DNA of 64,000 bases from Nonomuraea turcica (GTDB taxonomy: Bacteria > Actinomycetota > Actinomycetes > Streptosporangiales > Streptosporangiaceae), in NCBI RefSeq assembly GCF_030718205.1, contig NZ_JAUZQF010000040.1:1-64000 (forward strand), written 5' to 3'. The notes under the pieces are model-generated. The model was given only the letters and a program-made list of their open reading frames with translations, ran no database searches and was not told where the DNA came from. Below, piece after piece: positions 24,579-33,384 of the stretch. Position 1 is the stretch's first letter; every line of letters begins with the position of its first letter. The position numbers were made by a program, and so were the translations under genes.

Positions 24579-26275
24579 TCGACGCCCTGACCGCGGAGGT
24601 GCTCAGGAACGCGCTGGTGGTGGCCGCGGAGGAGGCCAGCATCGTGGTGGTGCGCTCGGCGTACTCGACCTTCATCGTCGAGGGATCCGACGCCTCCGCC
24701 GCCGTCCTGGACGCCCGGGGACGCCTGATCGCCCAGTCCATGGCCACCACGCTCATGAACAGCATGGCGCTCAAAGTGGCGCTCCCGGAGCTGATCAAGG
24801 ACATCCATCTGGACACGATGCGCCCCGGCGAGGCGTACGTGCTCAACGATGCCTACCGGGGCGGCGTGCACACCAACGACCTGCTCGTCTACCGCCCGGT
24901 CTTCGTCGACGGCGCACCCGCGTACTTCACCGCCACCATGATCCACGTCTCGGACCTGGGCGGCCTGTCGGCAGGCGGGATGGCGCCGCTGGCCACGGAC
25001 ATCTTCCTGGAGGGCCTGCAGCTCCCGCCGGTACGCCTGGCGACCGCCGACGGCATCGACCCGGCCATGGAGGCCATCCTGCGGGCCAACAGCCGCACCC
25101 CGGACAAGGTCATGGGGGACGTACGAGCTCTCGTGGCCGGCACAGCGGTGGCCGCCGCCCGCTTGGAGGCGCTGATCGCCAAGCACGGGGTGGACGGGCT
25201 GGCGGCAGGCGTCGACGACTACCTGGACTACACGGAGGCCAGGACCCGCGCCTCCCTGGCCGACCTCCCGGAGGGCCGCTTCGAGGCGGCATACCCGCTC
25301 GACGACGACGGCATAAATCCCGAAAAATCCCATCACATCCGCGTCGCCGTCACCCTCAGCGCCACCCAGGCCGTGCTGGACTTCGCGGGCACCGACCCGC
25401 AGGTCCCGGCCGCCATCAACGCCTCGGCCTCGCAGTCCCTGGCGGCGGCCGTCTTCGCGGTCCGCTGCTTCCTGGACCCGACGATCCCCATGAACGACGG
25501 CTGCCTGCGCGCCATCGAGGTGCGCCTGCCGGAGGGCTCCCTGCTCAACGCCCGCTCCCCTTATCCCTGCGGCGGCCGGTACGTCCCGATCTACGCCGCT
25601 ATGGAGGCCGTCTTCCAGGCGTTGTCCGACGCGGTGCCCGAACGGGCGATCGCGCCCAGCGGGATCCTGCAGCCGTTCTCGATCGCCGCCGTCGGGGCGC
25701 CGTACTGGATCCACCTGTCGTACGACTTCGGCGGCGTCGGCGCCCGGCAAGGGCTGGACGGGCCGGACGCGACGGGCGTGCACTTCGGCATCGGGCGCAA
25801 CTCGGTGCCGCAGGTGGAGCCGGTGGAGAGCCGCTGCCCGCTGATCGTCGAGTCGATCGAGACGATCCCGGATTCGGGCGGTCCCGGGCGGTATCGCGGC
25901 GGGCTGGGCTCGCGCACCGTCTACCGTTTCCTGGCCGACTGCCACGTCACAACCCGCGGCGACCGCCTCCGCCTGCCGCCCCCGGGCCGGGACGGCGGGC
26001 TGCCGGGGCGGCTGGGCGGCTTCTTCAAGCGCCATCTGGACGGGACGGTGGAGCGGCTGGCGTCGAAGGTCAACAATGTACGGTTCGCGGCCGACGAGGC
26101 GTTCATCGTGGAGACGACAGGCGGCGCCGGCCTCGGCCCACCGGCCGAACGGGATGCTGCTGCGATCCTGGCCGACCTCGAGGCGGGGCGCGTCACGCCT
26201 CGAGGAGCGGCTGAGGATTACGGTTTCGAGACTCAGCCGCCGATCAGATCGGCAGGATCGAAGCTCACCGGGTAA
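24575..26275 (+). CDS. hyuB: Hydantoinase/oxoprolinase subunit B
   Basis: A 566-residue HyuB-type subunit, partner of HyuA in ATP-dependent lactam or hydantoin hydrolysis. It opens MIDALTAEVLRNALVVAAEE and shows family motifs GEAYVLNDAYRGGVHTNDL (about 86-104) and MNDGCLRAIEVRLPEGSLLN (about 306-325). The ATG overlaps the hyuA stop by 4 bp, so the two are translated together. The 3' end overlaps the convergent Uma2 gene by 43 bp. One block near the C-terminus is rich in Gly/Arg (GDRLRLPPPGRDGGLPGRLG), common in this family. Confidence 0.9.
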   Translation: MIDALTAEVLRNALVVAAEEASIVVVRSAYSTFIVEGSDASAAVLDARGRLIAQSMATTLMNSMALKVALPELIKDIHLDTMRPGEAYVLNDAYRGGVHTNDLLVYRPVFVDGAPAYFTATMIHVSDLGGLSAGGMAPLATDIFLEGLQLPPVRLATADGIDPAMEAILRANSRTPDKVMGDVRALVAGTAVAAARLEALIAKHGVDGLAAGVDDYLDYTEARTRASLADLPEGRFEAAYPLDDDGINPEKSHHIRVAVTLSATQAVLDFAGTDPQVPAAINASASQSLAAAVFAVRCFLDPTIPMNDGCLRAIEVRLPEGSLLNARSPYPCGGRYVPIYAAMEAVFQALSDAVPERAIAPSGILQPFSIAAVGAPYWIHLSYDFGGVGARQGLDGPDATGVHFGIGRNSVPQVEPVESRCPLIVESIETIPDSGGPGRYRGGLGSRTVYRFLADCHVTTRGDRLRLPPPGRDGGLPGRLGGFFKRHLDGTVERLASKVNNVRFAADEAFIVETTGGAGLGPPAERDAAAILADLEAGRVTPRGAAEDYGFETQPPIRSAGSKLTG

Positions 26276-26853
26276 GGCCACGACAGGATCGCCAGGGCTC
26301 CAGGCTTGTAGGCGACGGGCCCTCGATAGGAGTCACCTTGCAACTCGTAGACATAGAGTGACGGGCCTTCATCGGGCTCGACGCGCCAGTAGAAGGGAAT
26401 GCCCGCCGCCGCATATGCGGCTACCTTGGCCGTTCTGTCATGGACACCGGTGGTCGGGCTGACTACTTCCACAACTAGCAGCAGGTCACGAGGGGCGAAC
26501 ATGAGCCTTACCGAGTCAGACACCGCCTTGGGCACCACGACGAGGTCAGGTATGTAGAAATCCTTATCGCTGGGGCGGACGTTGACGGTTGACAGGGGCT
26601 CCAGCTCAGCCGGTGCCGCATCGTCGAGGATGCGCTGCAGCCGGTAGATGATGCGCTGGTGCCGGGGGGTGGGGGCAGGACTCACTACCAGGCTCCCGTT
26701 GAAGAGCTCGTAACGATTCCCGTCATCGGGGAACTTGAACAGGTCGTCAACCGTGAACGGCCGTGCACCGGGAAGAAACCCGCGCCCCGGAGTCGGTTCG
26801 ATCGTCGCCATTGCGGTCACCCACTCAGTATCGGGAGTCTCGCCCTCGCCCAC
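26233..26853 (-). CDS. Uma2-family (PD-(D/E)XK-like) protein
   Basis: A 206-residue Uma2/DUF820 protein with a restriction-endonuclease-like fold. Typical strands are present: RYELFNGSLVVSPAPTPRHQ (about 48-67), YIPDLVVVP (near 99) with the metal-ligand Asp, LLLVVEVVSPTT (near 124) with the Glu, and an AYAAAGIPFYWRVE motif. Many copies occur in Streptosporangiaceae, cyanobacteria and relatives; their role is unclear. The GTG at 26853 has GGGGAAG 6 nt upstream. An internal ATG at 26811 (MATIEPTP) is an alternative start. It overlaps hyuB convergently by 43 bp. Confidence 0.85.
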   Translation of the reverse strand: MGEGETPDTEWVTAMATIEPTPGRGFLPGARPFTVDDLFKFPDDGNRYELFNGSLVVSPAPTPRHQRIIYRLQRILDDAAPAELEPLSTVNVRPSDKDFYIPDLVVVPKAVSDSVRLMFAPRDLLLVVEVVSPTTGVHDRTAKVAAYAAAGIPFYWRVEPDEGPSLYVYELQGDSYRGPVAYKPGALAILSWPYPVSFDPADLIGG

Positions 26854-26874
26854 ATGCTACTTCCCCAAATTCCT

Positions 26875-27513
26875 TCACTCTGAGTCACGAGGCCGCCACG
26901 CGTCGGCGCCGCGCCGCACCGCCGCGTGCACCGCCCGCGCCACCCGAGCCCCCCACTCCGACCGCGGCCCGCCGAACAACTCCTCCGGCCCATCGACCGG
27001 CACGGCCACGCACACGGCGTCCGACGCCGTCCCCGTGCCCGCGAACCCCGCCTCGATCAACGCCTGGGACTTGGCCTCCGTGACCGTCATCACGGCGTTG
27101 ACCAGTGCCGCATCCGTCATGGCGACAGGCACCACGGTGACGATGTTGACGGTCCCCACCCGCATGGGAGCCAGCTCAGGGTCCTGGAAACCCTCTGGCG
27201 CGGCCGCCCACGTGGGCACCCGCAGACCCACGGTCGCGAAGGCCTCCACTCCGCCATCGGAGGCTCGCACGTAACGATCCACCGACGCGGCGGTCATCAT
27301 GCCGACCCCGTCTCCCCTAGGCCCTAACGAGCGGAGGTGATCGACCGGGTCCATGCGCTCATACCCGGCCACGACCTGGGCGTTCAGCACCCATTCCCGC
27401 ACCCCGATCCCCCCGCCGAGCATCGCCGAGGAGATCATCCGCCACCCGGGCCCGAACTCCCAGAGCAGCGCCCCGAGCCGGACCCCCTCCTCCACCCGAT
27501 ACGTCAGCTTCAC
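26875..27513 (-). CDS. cbiZ: Adenosylcobinamide amidohydrolase
   Basis: A 212-residue CbiZ-family enzyme, which removes the aminopropanol side chain from (adenosyl)cobinamide or pseudo-B12 to give cobyric acid for salvage. Visible hallmarks: the central GGGIGVREWVLNAQV stretch (about 33-47), a long hydrophobic strand VGTVNIVTVVPVAMTDAALV and ALIEAGFAGTGTASDAVCVA. The last gene of the riboswitch-controlled B12 uptake operon, its ATG overlaps the ATPase stop by 4 bp. This position supports import of incomplete corrinoids followed by remodelling. The C-terminus is basic. Confidence 0.88.
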   Translation of the reverse strand: MKLTYRVEEGVRLGALLWEFGPGWRMISSAMLGGGIGVREWVLNAQVVAGYERMDPVDHLRSLGPRGDGVGMMTAASVDRYVRASDGGVEAFATVGLRVPTWAAAPEGFQDPELAPMRVGTVNIVTVVPVAMTDAALVNAVMTVTEAKSQALIEAGFAGTGTASDAVCVAVPVDGPEELFGGPRSEWGARVARAVHAAVRRGADAWRPRDSE

Positions 27514-28283
27514 GATCCTCCCCGGACCAGGTGCACGACCGGCCGCCCATCCGGCCCGGGCTCGATCTTGACATGGGCGTCGAAGTGCCGCCCCACCAAT
27601 TCCTCGGTCAGCACCTGGGCGGGCTTCCCCGAGGCGACCGCCCGCCCTTCGGCGAGCAGCAGCAGGGCGTCCGCGTACAGGCCGGCGACGGTCAGGTCGT
27701 GCAGGGTGGTGACGACGGTGAGCCCGTCGGCCCGCCTGAGCCGGTCCACCAGCTCCAGCACCTGCTGCTGGTGCCCGAGGTCGAGTGCGGTGGTCGGCTC
27801 GTCGAGCAGCAGCACGGGCGCCTCCTGGGCGAGCGCCCTGGCCAGCACCACCCGCTGCCGCTCCCCGCCGGACAGCTCCCCCAAGTGGCGCGTGGCGAGG
27901 GCGGTCAGGTCCAGCCGGTCGAGCACGGACGTGGTGACCTCACGGTCGTGGCGGCTCTCCCGCCCCAGATACGGGATGTACGGCGTCCGGCCCAGCAACG
28001 CGTAGTCGAAGACCGTCATGTCGGGCGGCAGGGCGGGGGTCTGCGGCGCGTACGCCAGCAGCCTGGCGCGCTCGCGCGGTTTCAGCCCCGCCCCCGGCCG
28101 TCCGGACAGCGTGACGTCGCCCCGGTGCGCGACCAGTCCCATGACGGCCTTGAGCAGGGTGGACTTGCCGGCCCCGTTGGGCCCGATGATCGCCAGCCAT
28201 TCGCCCTTGCGTACCCGGAGATCGACGTCGCGGACGACCTTGCGCTCGCCGAGCCGTACCGACAGGCCCCGGGTCCCGATCAT
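27510..28283 (-). CDS. btuD: Cobalamin/corrinoid ABC transporter ATPase
   Basis: A 257-residue FecE/BtuD-type ATPase. Walker A GPNGAGKST (about 33-41), Q-loop in YAPQTPALPPDM, signature LSGGERQRVVLARALAQ (about 132-148), Walker B VLLLDEPTTALD (about 152-163) and the H-loop TLHDL are all present. It powers import through the adjacent permease and binding protein. The ATG at 28283 overlaps the permease stop by 4 bp and the stop overlaps cbiZ. The B12 assignment follows from cbiZ and the upstream riboswitch; by sequence alone it could be a siderophore system. Confidence 0.9.
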   Translation of the reverse strand: MIGTRGLSVRLGERKVVRDVDLRVRKGEWLAIIGPNGAGKSTLLKAVMGLVAHRGDVTLSGRPGAGLKPRERARLLAYAPQTPALPPDMTVFDYALLGRTPYIPYLGRESRHDREVTTSVLDRLDLTALATRHLGELSGGERQRVVLARALAQEAPVLLLDEPTTALDLGHQQQVLELVDRLRRADGLTVVTTLHDLTVAGLYADALLLLAEGRAVASGKPAQVLTEELVGRHFDAHVKIEPGPDGRPVVHLVRGGS

Positions 28284-29314
28284 GTGAAGGACCGCCGGGT
28301 CATGCGCAGGACCGTCACGAAGAACGGCGCTCCCACGAACATCGTCACCACGCCGATCGGCAGCTCGGCGGGCGCGAGCACGGTGCGGGCGACGAGGTCG
28401 GCCAGCACCAGGAACGCCGCGCCGCCGATGAGCGACAGCGGCAGCACGATCCGGTAGGAGCCGCCCGCGAGCCGCCGCACGACATGCGGCACGACGATGC
28501 CCACAAACCCGATCAGCCCGCTCACGGCCACGGCCGCCGCGGTGGCCAGCGACGCCGCCAGCAACACGGTGAAACGCACCCTGGCGGCCCGCAGGCCGAG
28601 GCTCGTGGCCTCCTCGTCGCCCACGGAGAGTACGTCGAGCATCCGCCCGTGCAGCAGGAGCACGACGGAGGAGACGGCGGCGTACGGGAGCACCAGCCAG
28701 AGCTGGTCCCACCCGCCGCCGACGTCGCCGAGGATCCAGGAGTAGATGCGCTGCAGCTCCTCGACCTTGAACTGCTGCACGAACGTCTGGATCGCGGTCA
28801 GGAACGACGTGACCGCCACCCCGGCCAGCACCAGCGTGGCGGTGCCGCCGGCCCGCCCGGCCGTGTTGCCGAGCGTGTAGGCCAGGAACACGCCGCCCAC
28901 CGCCCCGATGAACGCCGCGACCGGGATGCTTCCGGCCACGGCGGGCAACATCACGATGGCCAGCGTCGCGGCGAGCCCCGCCCCGGCGGCGGCGCCCAGC
29001 AGGTACGGGTCGGCGAGCGGGTTGCGGAACACCCCTTGGTACGCGGCCCCGGCCATGGCCAGCAGCCCGCCGACCACGGCCGCGACGAGCACCCTGGGCA
29101 GCCGCAGCTCGTACAGCAGCCCCTGTTCGACGGGCGCGAGCCCCGAGTCGACGTGGACGAGCGGCAGCCAGTCCACCGCCTGGAGCAGCACCTGCCACGG
29201 CGAGATGTCGGCGGCCCCGTCGAGGAGCCCGGCGACCATGGACACGGCCAGCACGCCCAGGGCGCCCAGCACCCAGCGGGGTCTGGCCCTGGACGGGCCG
29301 GCCTGCCTGGTCAT
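28280..29314 (-). CDS. btuC: Cobalamin/corrinoid ABC transporter permease
   Basis: A 344-residue FecCD/BtuC-type permease with about 9-10 membrane helices. The family motifs LRLPRVLVAAVVGGLLAMAG and QGVFRNPLADPYLLG (about 85-110), the loop GLRAARVR that contacts the ATPase, and GLIGFVGIVVPHVVRRLAG (about 265-283) are visible. The start is ATG at 29314, 2 nt after the stop of the binding-protein gene. Third in transcription order after riboswitch and btuF. Specificity for corrinoids is inferred from the operon. Confidence 0.9.
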   Translation of the reverse strand: MTRQAGPSRARPRWVLGALGVLAVSMVAGLLDGAADISPWQVLLQAVDWLPLVHVDSGLAPVEQGLLYELRLPRVLVAAVVGGLLAMAGAAYQGVFRNPLADPYLLGAAAGAGLAATLAIVMLPAVAGSIPVAAFIGAVGGVFLAYTLGNTAGRAGGTATLVLAGVAVTSFLTAIQTFVQQFKVEELQRIYSWILGDVGGGWDQLWLVLPYAAVSSVVLLLHGRMLDVLSVGDEEATSLGLRAARVRFTVLLAASLATAAAVAVSGLIGFVGIVVPHVVRRLAGGSYRIVLPLSLIGGAAFLVLADLVARTVLAPAELPIGVVTMFVGAPFFVTVLRMTRRSFT

Positions 29315-29316
29315 GC

Positions 29317-30276
29317 TCAGCTCGCGCCGGCCTTGGACACGGCGGCGCCGATGCTCTCGGCGAGCTGGACGATCCGCGGGCCCCACCGGGAGGCGATGTC
29401 GTCGTCGAGCTGGATCACCCGGTCGTTCTTGATGGCCGACAGATTCGCCCAGCCCGGCCGCTTGGCCAGCGTCTCCTTGCTCTGCTGGCAGCACTTGACG
29501 TCGGCCAGGAAGACCAGGTCGGGATCGGCCTGGGCCACGAACTCGGCCGACAGCTTGGGATACCCGCCGGCCGCCTCGGGCGCCTTGTCCGCGATGTTGG
29601 TGAGGCCGAACATCGAGTAGATCTGCCCGATGAAGGTCTGCGAGGTCGCCGCGTACGGCGTCTGGTCGAGCTCGTGGTAGTAGGTGAGCTTCTTGTCCTT
29701 GGGCGCCTCGGCGGCCAGCTTCTCCATGGCCGCCTTCATGCCGGAGACGACCTCGTCGGCCTTGGCCTTGTTGCCGGTGGCCGCGCCGAGCTCGGTGATC
29801 TCCTCGTACGCTTCGTCGATCTTGGTGGCGGCGGGCTGGAGCAGGACCGGCACGTTGAGCTTGCCGAGCTCGGCGACCACCTTGTCGAGGTCGTCGGAGA
29901 CGATGACCAGGTCGGGATTGTGAGCCACGATGGCCTCGACGTTCGGCTTCAAGCCGGACAGGTCGGTCTTGGGGGCCTCCGGCGGGTGGTTGGACTGGTC
30001 GTCGGCCGCGACGACCTGCGGGCCCGCGCCGATGGCGAACAGGGTCTCGGTGTGGGTGGCCGAGAGGGAGATGATCCGCTCCGGCTTCTTGGTGAGCGTG
30101 ACCTTGCCGTTGCCTGCCTCGATCGTGACGGGGAAGTCAGCCGAGGCAGAGGCCGGAGCGGAGGTGGTGGCGGGGGCCGAGGTGGGGGTGGCAGTGGTGG
30201 TGCCGGACTGGCCGCATCCGGCCAGCACCAGCGTTCCCAGCAGCGCGCCCGCGAAGGCCGTGCGTACGGGCCTCAC
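29317..30276 (-). CDS. btuF: Cobalamin/corrinoid-binding lipoprotein
   Basis: A substrate-binding lipoprotein of the BtuF/FhuD class, about 319 residues. The signal peptide ends in the lipobox LAGC (near residue 20). A Thr/Ser/Pro-rich linker and a two-lobe helical binding domain follow (PERIISLSATHTETLFAIGA near 65, DLVIVSD near 120). The GTG at 30276 is preferred over a GTG 15 nt upstream because AAAGGA lies 6 nt before it. It lies directly downstream of a cobalamin riboswitch, which makes corrinoid the likely ligand. The first gene of the four-gene operon. Confidence 0.9.
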   Translation of the reverse strand: MRPVRTAFAGALLGTLVLAGCGQSGTTTATPTSAPATTSAPASASADFPVTIEAGNGKVTLTKKPERIISLSATHTETLFAIGAGPQVVAADDQSNHPPEAPKTDLSGLKPNVEAIVAHNPDLVIVSDDLDKVVAELGKLNVPVLLQPAATKIDEAYEEITELGAATGNKAKADEVVSGMKAAMEKLAAEAPKDKKLTYYHELDQTPYAATSQTFIGQIYSMFGLTNIADKAPEAAGGYPKLSAEFVAQADPDLVFLADVKCCQQSKETLAKRPGWANLSAIKNDRVIQLDDDIASRWGPRIVQLAESIGAAVSKAGAS

Positions 30277-30309
30277 GAGAAGTCCTTTCACACTGTCGGA
30301 ACCGAGAGA

Positions 30310-30460
30310 CCCGCGATGTGCGACGGATCACCCTTTTCCACGAGGGTTGATGGCGTCAGCGCAGAGGCAGGCGACCTGGCTATGACAGTTGCGGGACAGC
30401 GCCGGACTCGCACCGGACTTCGCTGCGCCCTGCGCATCGGACAAACGCTATCAATCCCCT
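30310..30460 (-). promoter_or_regulatory. Cobalamin (AdoCbl) riboswitch
   Basis: On the minus strand the 5' leader of btuF contains the class core: GAAGTCCGGTGCGAGTCCGG followed by CGCTGTCCCGCAACTGT (30385-30421) and the B12 box AGCCAGGTCGCCTGCC (30366-30381). An expression-platform hairpin (30327-30351, arms ATCAACCCT and AGGGTGAT with one bulge) follows. When B12 is plentiful it should repress the btuF-permease-ATPase-cbiZ operon. The outer limits are approximate. Confidence 0.92.
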
Positions 30461-30474
30461 AAATGCCGGTGTCG

Positions 30475-31329
30475 TCAAGGGGCGAGTTGGGCCTCGGCCT
30501 CGGCGATGATCCGCTGCAGCCTGAGCCCGTGCGCGGCGTCGAGCGGGTGGCCGCCGTTACGCACGGTCGCGGCGAACTCCTCGGCGATCACATCCAGGGG
30601 GTCGTCGTCGAAGGACGGGAGGACGGCGGTGCCGGTACGCCCGTACACGGCGAACGTGGCGGGCGGCACGTCGCCGACGGCGGCCATGCACAGCGACGCC
30701 TCGGAGACCGCGCCGCCCTCGTGCTCGAGCAGCAGGCCGGTCCAGCCGAGCGAGCTGCCGTGCGCGCGCACGCCGGTCACCCGGCCGAGCGCGGCGTCCA
30801 GCAGGTCGATCACGTGCGGGCCGACGTCGAGCAGCGCGCCGCGCTGCAGCCGCCAGGGGGTGGCGAAGGGGTGGTCGCCGAGGAGGGCGCCGGAGATGTT
30901 CGCGGCGTGGCCGCCGAAGGGCTGGATCTCGCCGCATCGGGCGAGGAAGGCGCGGGTCTGGGCGGCGTAGCGCAGGGTGAGCACCATCTGGGAGGCGACG
31001 CCCGCCTCCGCGACGGCGTCGGCCAGCCTCTGGGCCGCCTCCAGGGAGTCCCCGAGGGGCTTCTCCAGCAGCAGCGCCTTGCCGGCGCGGGCCGCGCGGG
31101 CGCCGAGCTCGGCCTGTACGGCCGGCGGCACGCAGAACGCCACGGCCTCGCAGACATCGAACAGCTCCTCGACCCGCGCGAACACGGGCGCGCCGAGCTC
31201 TGCCGCCGCCTCGGGACGCCGGGCCCACACGCCGGCCAGCCGCGTGTGCGGCCCCTTGGCCAGCATGGGCGCGTGCGCCATCCGGGCCCACGGCCCCGCC
31301 CCGATCAACCCGACCGCCACCGGCTCCAT
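30475..31329 (-). CDS. Gfo/Idh/MocA-family oxidoreductase
   Basis: A 284-residue NAD(P)-dependent dehydrogenase of the Gfo/Idh/MocA family, with an N-terminal Rossmann fold (VAVGLIGAGPWARMAHAPML, about 3-22) and the EKP motif (LLLEKPLGDSLEAA near 87) whose Lys is catalytic; HVIDLL lies in the expected histidine region (near 169). It is shorter than many relatives. The ATG at 31329 is chosen because GGGAGG precedes it closely; a longer frame is open upstream. It lies 61 bp downstream of the SDR gene on the same strand and could be the tail of the PhyH/P450 operon. The riboswitch begins right after its stop. Confidence 0.85.
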   Translation of the reverse strand: MEPVAVGLIGAGPWARMAHAPMLAKGPHTRLAGVWARRPEAAAELGAPVFARVEELFDVCEAVAFCVPPAVQAELGARAARAGKALLLEKPLGDSLEAAQRLADAVAEAGVASQMVLTLRYAAQTRAFLARCGEIQPFGGHAANISGALLGDHPFATPWRLQRGALLDVGPHVIDLLDAALGRVTGVRAHGSSLGWTGLLLEHEGGAVSEASLCMAAVGDVPPATFAVYGRTGTAVLPSFDDDPLDVIAEEFAATVRNGGHPLDAAHGLRLQRIIAEAEAQLAP

Positions 31330-31390
31330 GAGACCTCCCATGGTCACCCTATGGGGCATACGTCCCGCACGTCGCCAAGCGCATCCGGCC

Positions 31391-32194
31391 TCACTGCTGC
31401 TCGCGCCACCGCTGGAGGGCGTGCTGGGGCCGGTGGGCCAGGGTGCCCGAGTCGATGACGAGGGTCTGGCCGGTGACGCAGCGGCTCTCGTCGCAGGCCA
31501 GGAACGCCACCAGGTTCGCCACGTCGTCCACCGTGCACGGCCACGGGAGCAGGCGTTCGGCGGCTTTGTCGGCGAGTTGCGCCGGCGTCAGGGCACGCTG
31601 GGCGGCCGGCGTCATGACGAGGGCCGGGGCGACGGCGTTGCAGCGGATGCCCCGCGCGCCGTACGCGGTCGCGACGTAGCGGGTGAAGCCGATCAGGGCC
31701 GACTTGGAGGCGCCGTACGCGGCGTGCACCGTATCGCCGACCAGGGCGGACACCGACGACATGAGCACGATGGCGCCGCCGTCGGGCATGACGGGGACCG
31801 TGTGCTTGACCATGAGCATGGCGCCGCGCAGGTTCACCTCCATGGTGCGGTCCCAGACGGCCACGTCGAGCGTCTCGAGCTCGCGGTCGCGGCCGTACAC
31901 GCCGGGGTCGAACACGGCGGCGTTGACGTGCAGGATGTCGACCCGGCCGAACGACGCCACCAGGGTCGCGACCGCCTCCTCCACCTGCTTCTCGTCGGAG
32001 ACGTCGCAGGTCAGCGCCATGGCCGTGCCGCCATGGGCGCGGATGGCGGAGGCTGTGGCCTTGGCGGCGGCCGCGCGCAGGTCGAGCACGCCCACGCAGG
32101 CGCCTTCGGCGGCCAGCCGGGTCGCGCAGGCCGCGCCGATCCCGGACCCGGCCCCGGTCACCAGGGCGACGCGCCCGTCGAAGCGGCCGGTCAC
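31391..32194 (-). CDS. SDR-family oxidoreductase (PhyH/P450 operon)
   Basis: A 267-residue classical SDR with TGAGSGIG (about 13-20), NAAVF after the fourth strand, catalytic Ser in LMSSVSA, and YGASK (near residue 163). The Asp at the end of the second strand (VLDLRAA) suggests NAD preference. The GTG start at 32194 overlaps the P450 stop by 4 bp. It is the fourth gene of a tightly coupled set (PhyH, phosphotriesterase-like, P450, SDR) and probably oxidises a hydroxyl group made by the P450 or dioxygenase. The C-terminus is Gln/Arg-rich. Confidence 0.9.
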   Translation of the reverse strand: MTGRFDGRVALVTGAGSGIGAACATRLAAEGACVGVLDLRAAAAKATASAIRAHGGTAMALTCDVSDEKQVEEAVATLVASFGRVDILHVNAAVFDPGVYGRDRELETLDVAVWDRTMEVNLRGAMLMVKHTVPVMPDGGAIVLMSSVSALVGDTVHAAYGASKSALIGFTRYVATAYGARGIRCNAVAPALVMTPAAQRALTPAQLADKAAERLLPWPCTVDDVANLVAFLACDESRCVTGQTLVIDSGTLAHRPQHALQRWREQQ

Positions 32195-33384
32195 CACGCC
32201 ACCCGCAGCGAGGTCAGGCCGCGGCCGACGATGGACTTCCTGAAGGCGACCGGCCGGCCGGGCACGAGCCGCAGGCTGGGCAGGCGGCGGCCGAGCACGT
32301 CGAGCGCGGTGCGCAGCTGGAGGCGGCCGAGCGCGGCGCCCACGCAGAAGTGGATCCCGTAGCCGAAGACCATGTGGTCGGCGGCGTTCGGCCGGTCGAT
32401 CCAGAAACGTTCGGGGTCGGGGAAGACGGTCTCGTCGTGGGCGGCGGAATCGGTGGACAGCAGGACGAGGGCGCCGGCGGGGATCGTCACGCCATGGAGT
32501 GAGAGGTCCGTCGCGGCGTACCGGAAGGAGCCCAGCGAGGCGCCGTCGATGCGCATGCACTCCTCGGCCGCGTTCGCTACCTGCTCCGGCGGCACCGGCC
32601 AGGCGTCCTCCCTGAGCAGGCGCAGGACGGTGTTGCCGAGCTGGTTCGGCACGGTGTCGTTGCCGCCGAGCAGGATCGTGGAGATCAGCTCGACCACCTC
32701 CCTGTGGGTCAGCTCGGCACCGATCAGTGAGGTCATCAGCGAGGTGAAGTCGTCCTGCGGGTCCTTGGCCCGGGCGGCCACCAGGCGGTCCACGTAGTCG
32801 AGGTAAGTCAGGAAGCTGCCGGCGAGCTCCAGCTGGCGCTGCGGCGGCTGCGGTGACAGGAAGAGCTGGAACCAGTCCTTGACGTGCGCCTGCACGAACG
32901 ACTCGTCCGACTCCGGCACCCCGATGAAGCGGGCGGTCAGCTTGATCGACGGCTCGTGCCCGATCTCGGCCACGAAGTCGGCCCCGCCCTGTGGGGCGAT
33001 CCTGTCGAGGAGGTCTTCGTTGAGCGTCCGGAACGTGTCCTCCATGGCGGCGACGGCACGCGGCGTGAACGCCCTGGACACCGACCGGCGCAGCCTGGTG
33101 TGGTCGGGCGGGTCCACGTTCGCCACGAAGCTGGACAGGAACGAGCCGTGCTCGCCCAGTTTCTCCCTGGTCTCGGCGGTCAGGCTGCGGGAGATCGTCA
33201 GCGAGCCCTTGGAGGAGAAGCGCCGGGGGTCGCCGTAGGCCGCCCGCACGTCGGCGTAGCGGGTCAGAACGTACGCCTGGAGATGCTCGCTCCAGAACAC
33301 CGGCGACTCCTCGCGGAGCCGGGCGAGGAACGGGTACGGGCCGGCGACGTGCCAGTCCGAGCTGACGTCGAAGTCCTTGATCAC
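32191..33384 (-). CDS. Cytochrome P450
   Basis: A 397-residue soluble bacterial P450. The heme loop FGYGIHFCVGAALGRLQ (about 343-359) with the Cys thiolate, the ExxR pair in EECMR (near 283), and the I-helix LLGGNDTVPNQL (near 240) are present. The I-helix has Gly-Asn-Asp where A-G-x-D/E-T-T is usual (GGNDT), a common variant. The ATG overlaps the upstream phosphotriesterase-like stop by 4 bp. It needs ferredoxin partners that are not encoded here. The substrate is unknown; the operon suggests sequential oxidation and hydrolysis of one compound. Confidence 0.95.
   Translation of the reverse strand: MIKDFDVSSDWHVAGPYPFLARLREESPVFWSEHLQAYVLTRYADVRAAYGDPRRFSSKGSLTISRSLTAETREKLGEHGSFLSSFVANVDPPDHTRLRRSVSRAFTPRAVAAMEDTFRTLNEDLLDRIAPQGGADFVAEIGHEPSIKLTARFIGVPESDESFVQAHVKDWFQLFLSPQPPQRQLELAGSFLTYLDYVDRLVAARAKDPQDDFTSLMTSLIGAELTHREVVELISTILLGGNDTVPNQLGNTVLRLLREDAWPVPPEQVANAAEECMRIDGASLGSFRYAATDLSLHGVTIPAGALVLLSTDSAAHDETVFPDPERFWIDRPNAADHMVFGYGIHFCVGAALGRLQLRTALDVLGRRLPSLRLVPGRPVAFRKSIVGRGLTSLRVAW

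Noticed and set aside
26735..27327. Plus-strand frames over cbiZ
   Set aside because: Pro/Arg/Ser-rich shadow frames with no motif opposite a well-supported gene in a riboswitch operon.
27510..29198. A single fused permease-ATPase protein
   Set aside because: The ATPase frame is open upstream, but that part is an out-of-frame reading of the permease; a clean ATGA junction separates the two genes.
30463..32362. Plus-strand frames opposite the Gfo/Idh/MocA and SDR genes
   Set aside because: Antisense frames of two genes with clear Rossmann and catalytic motifs.
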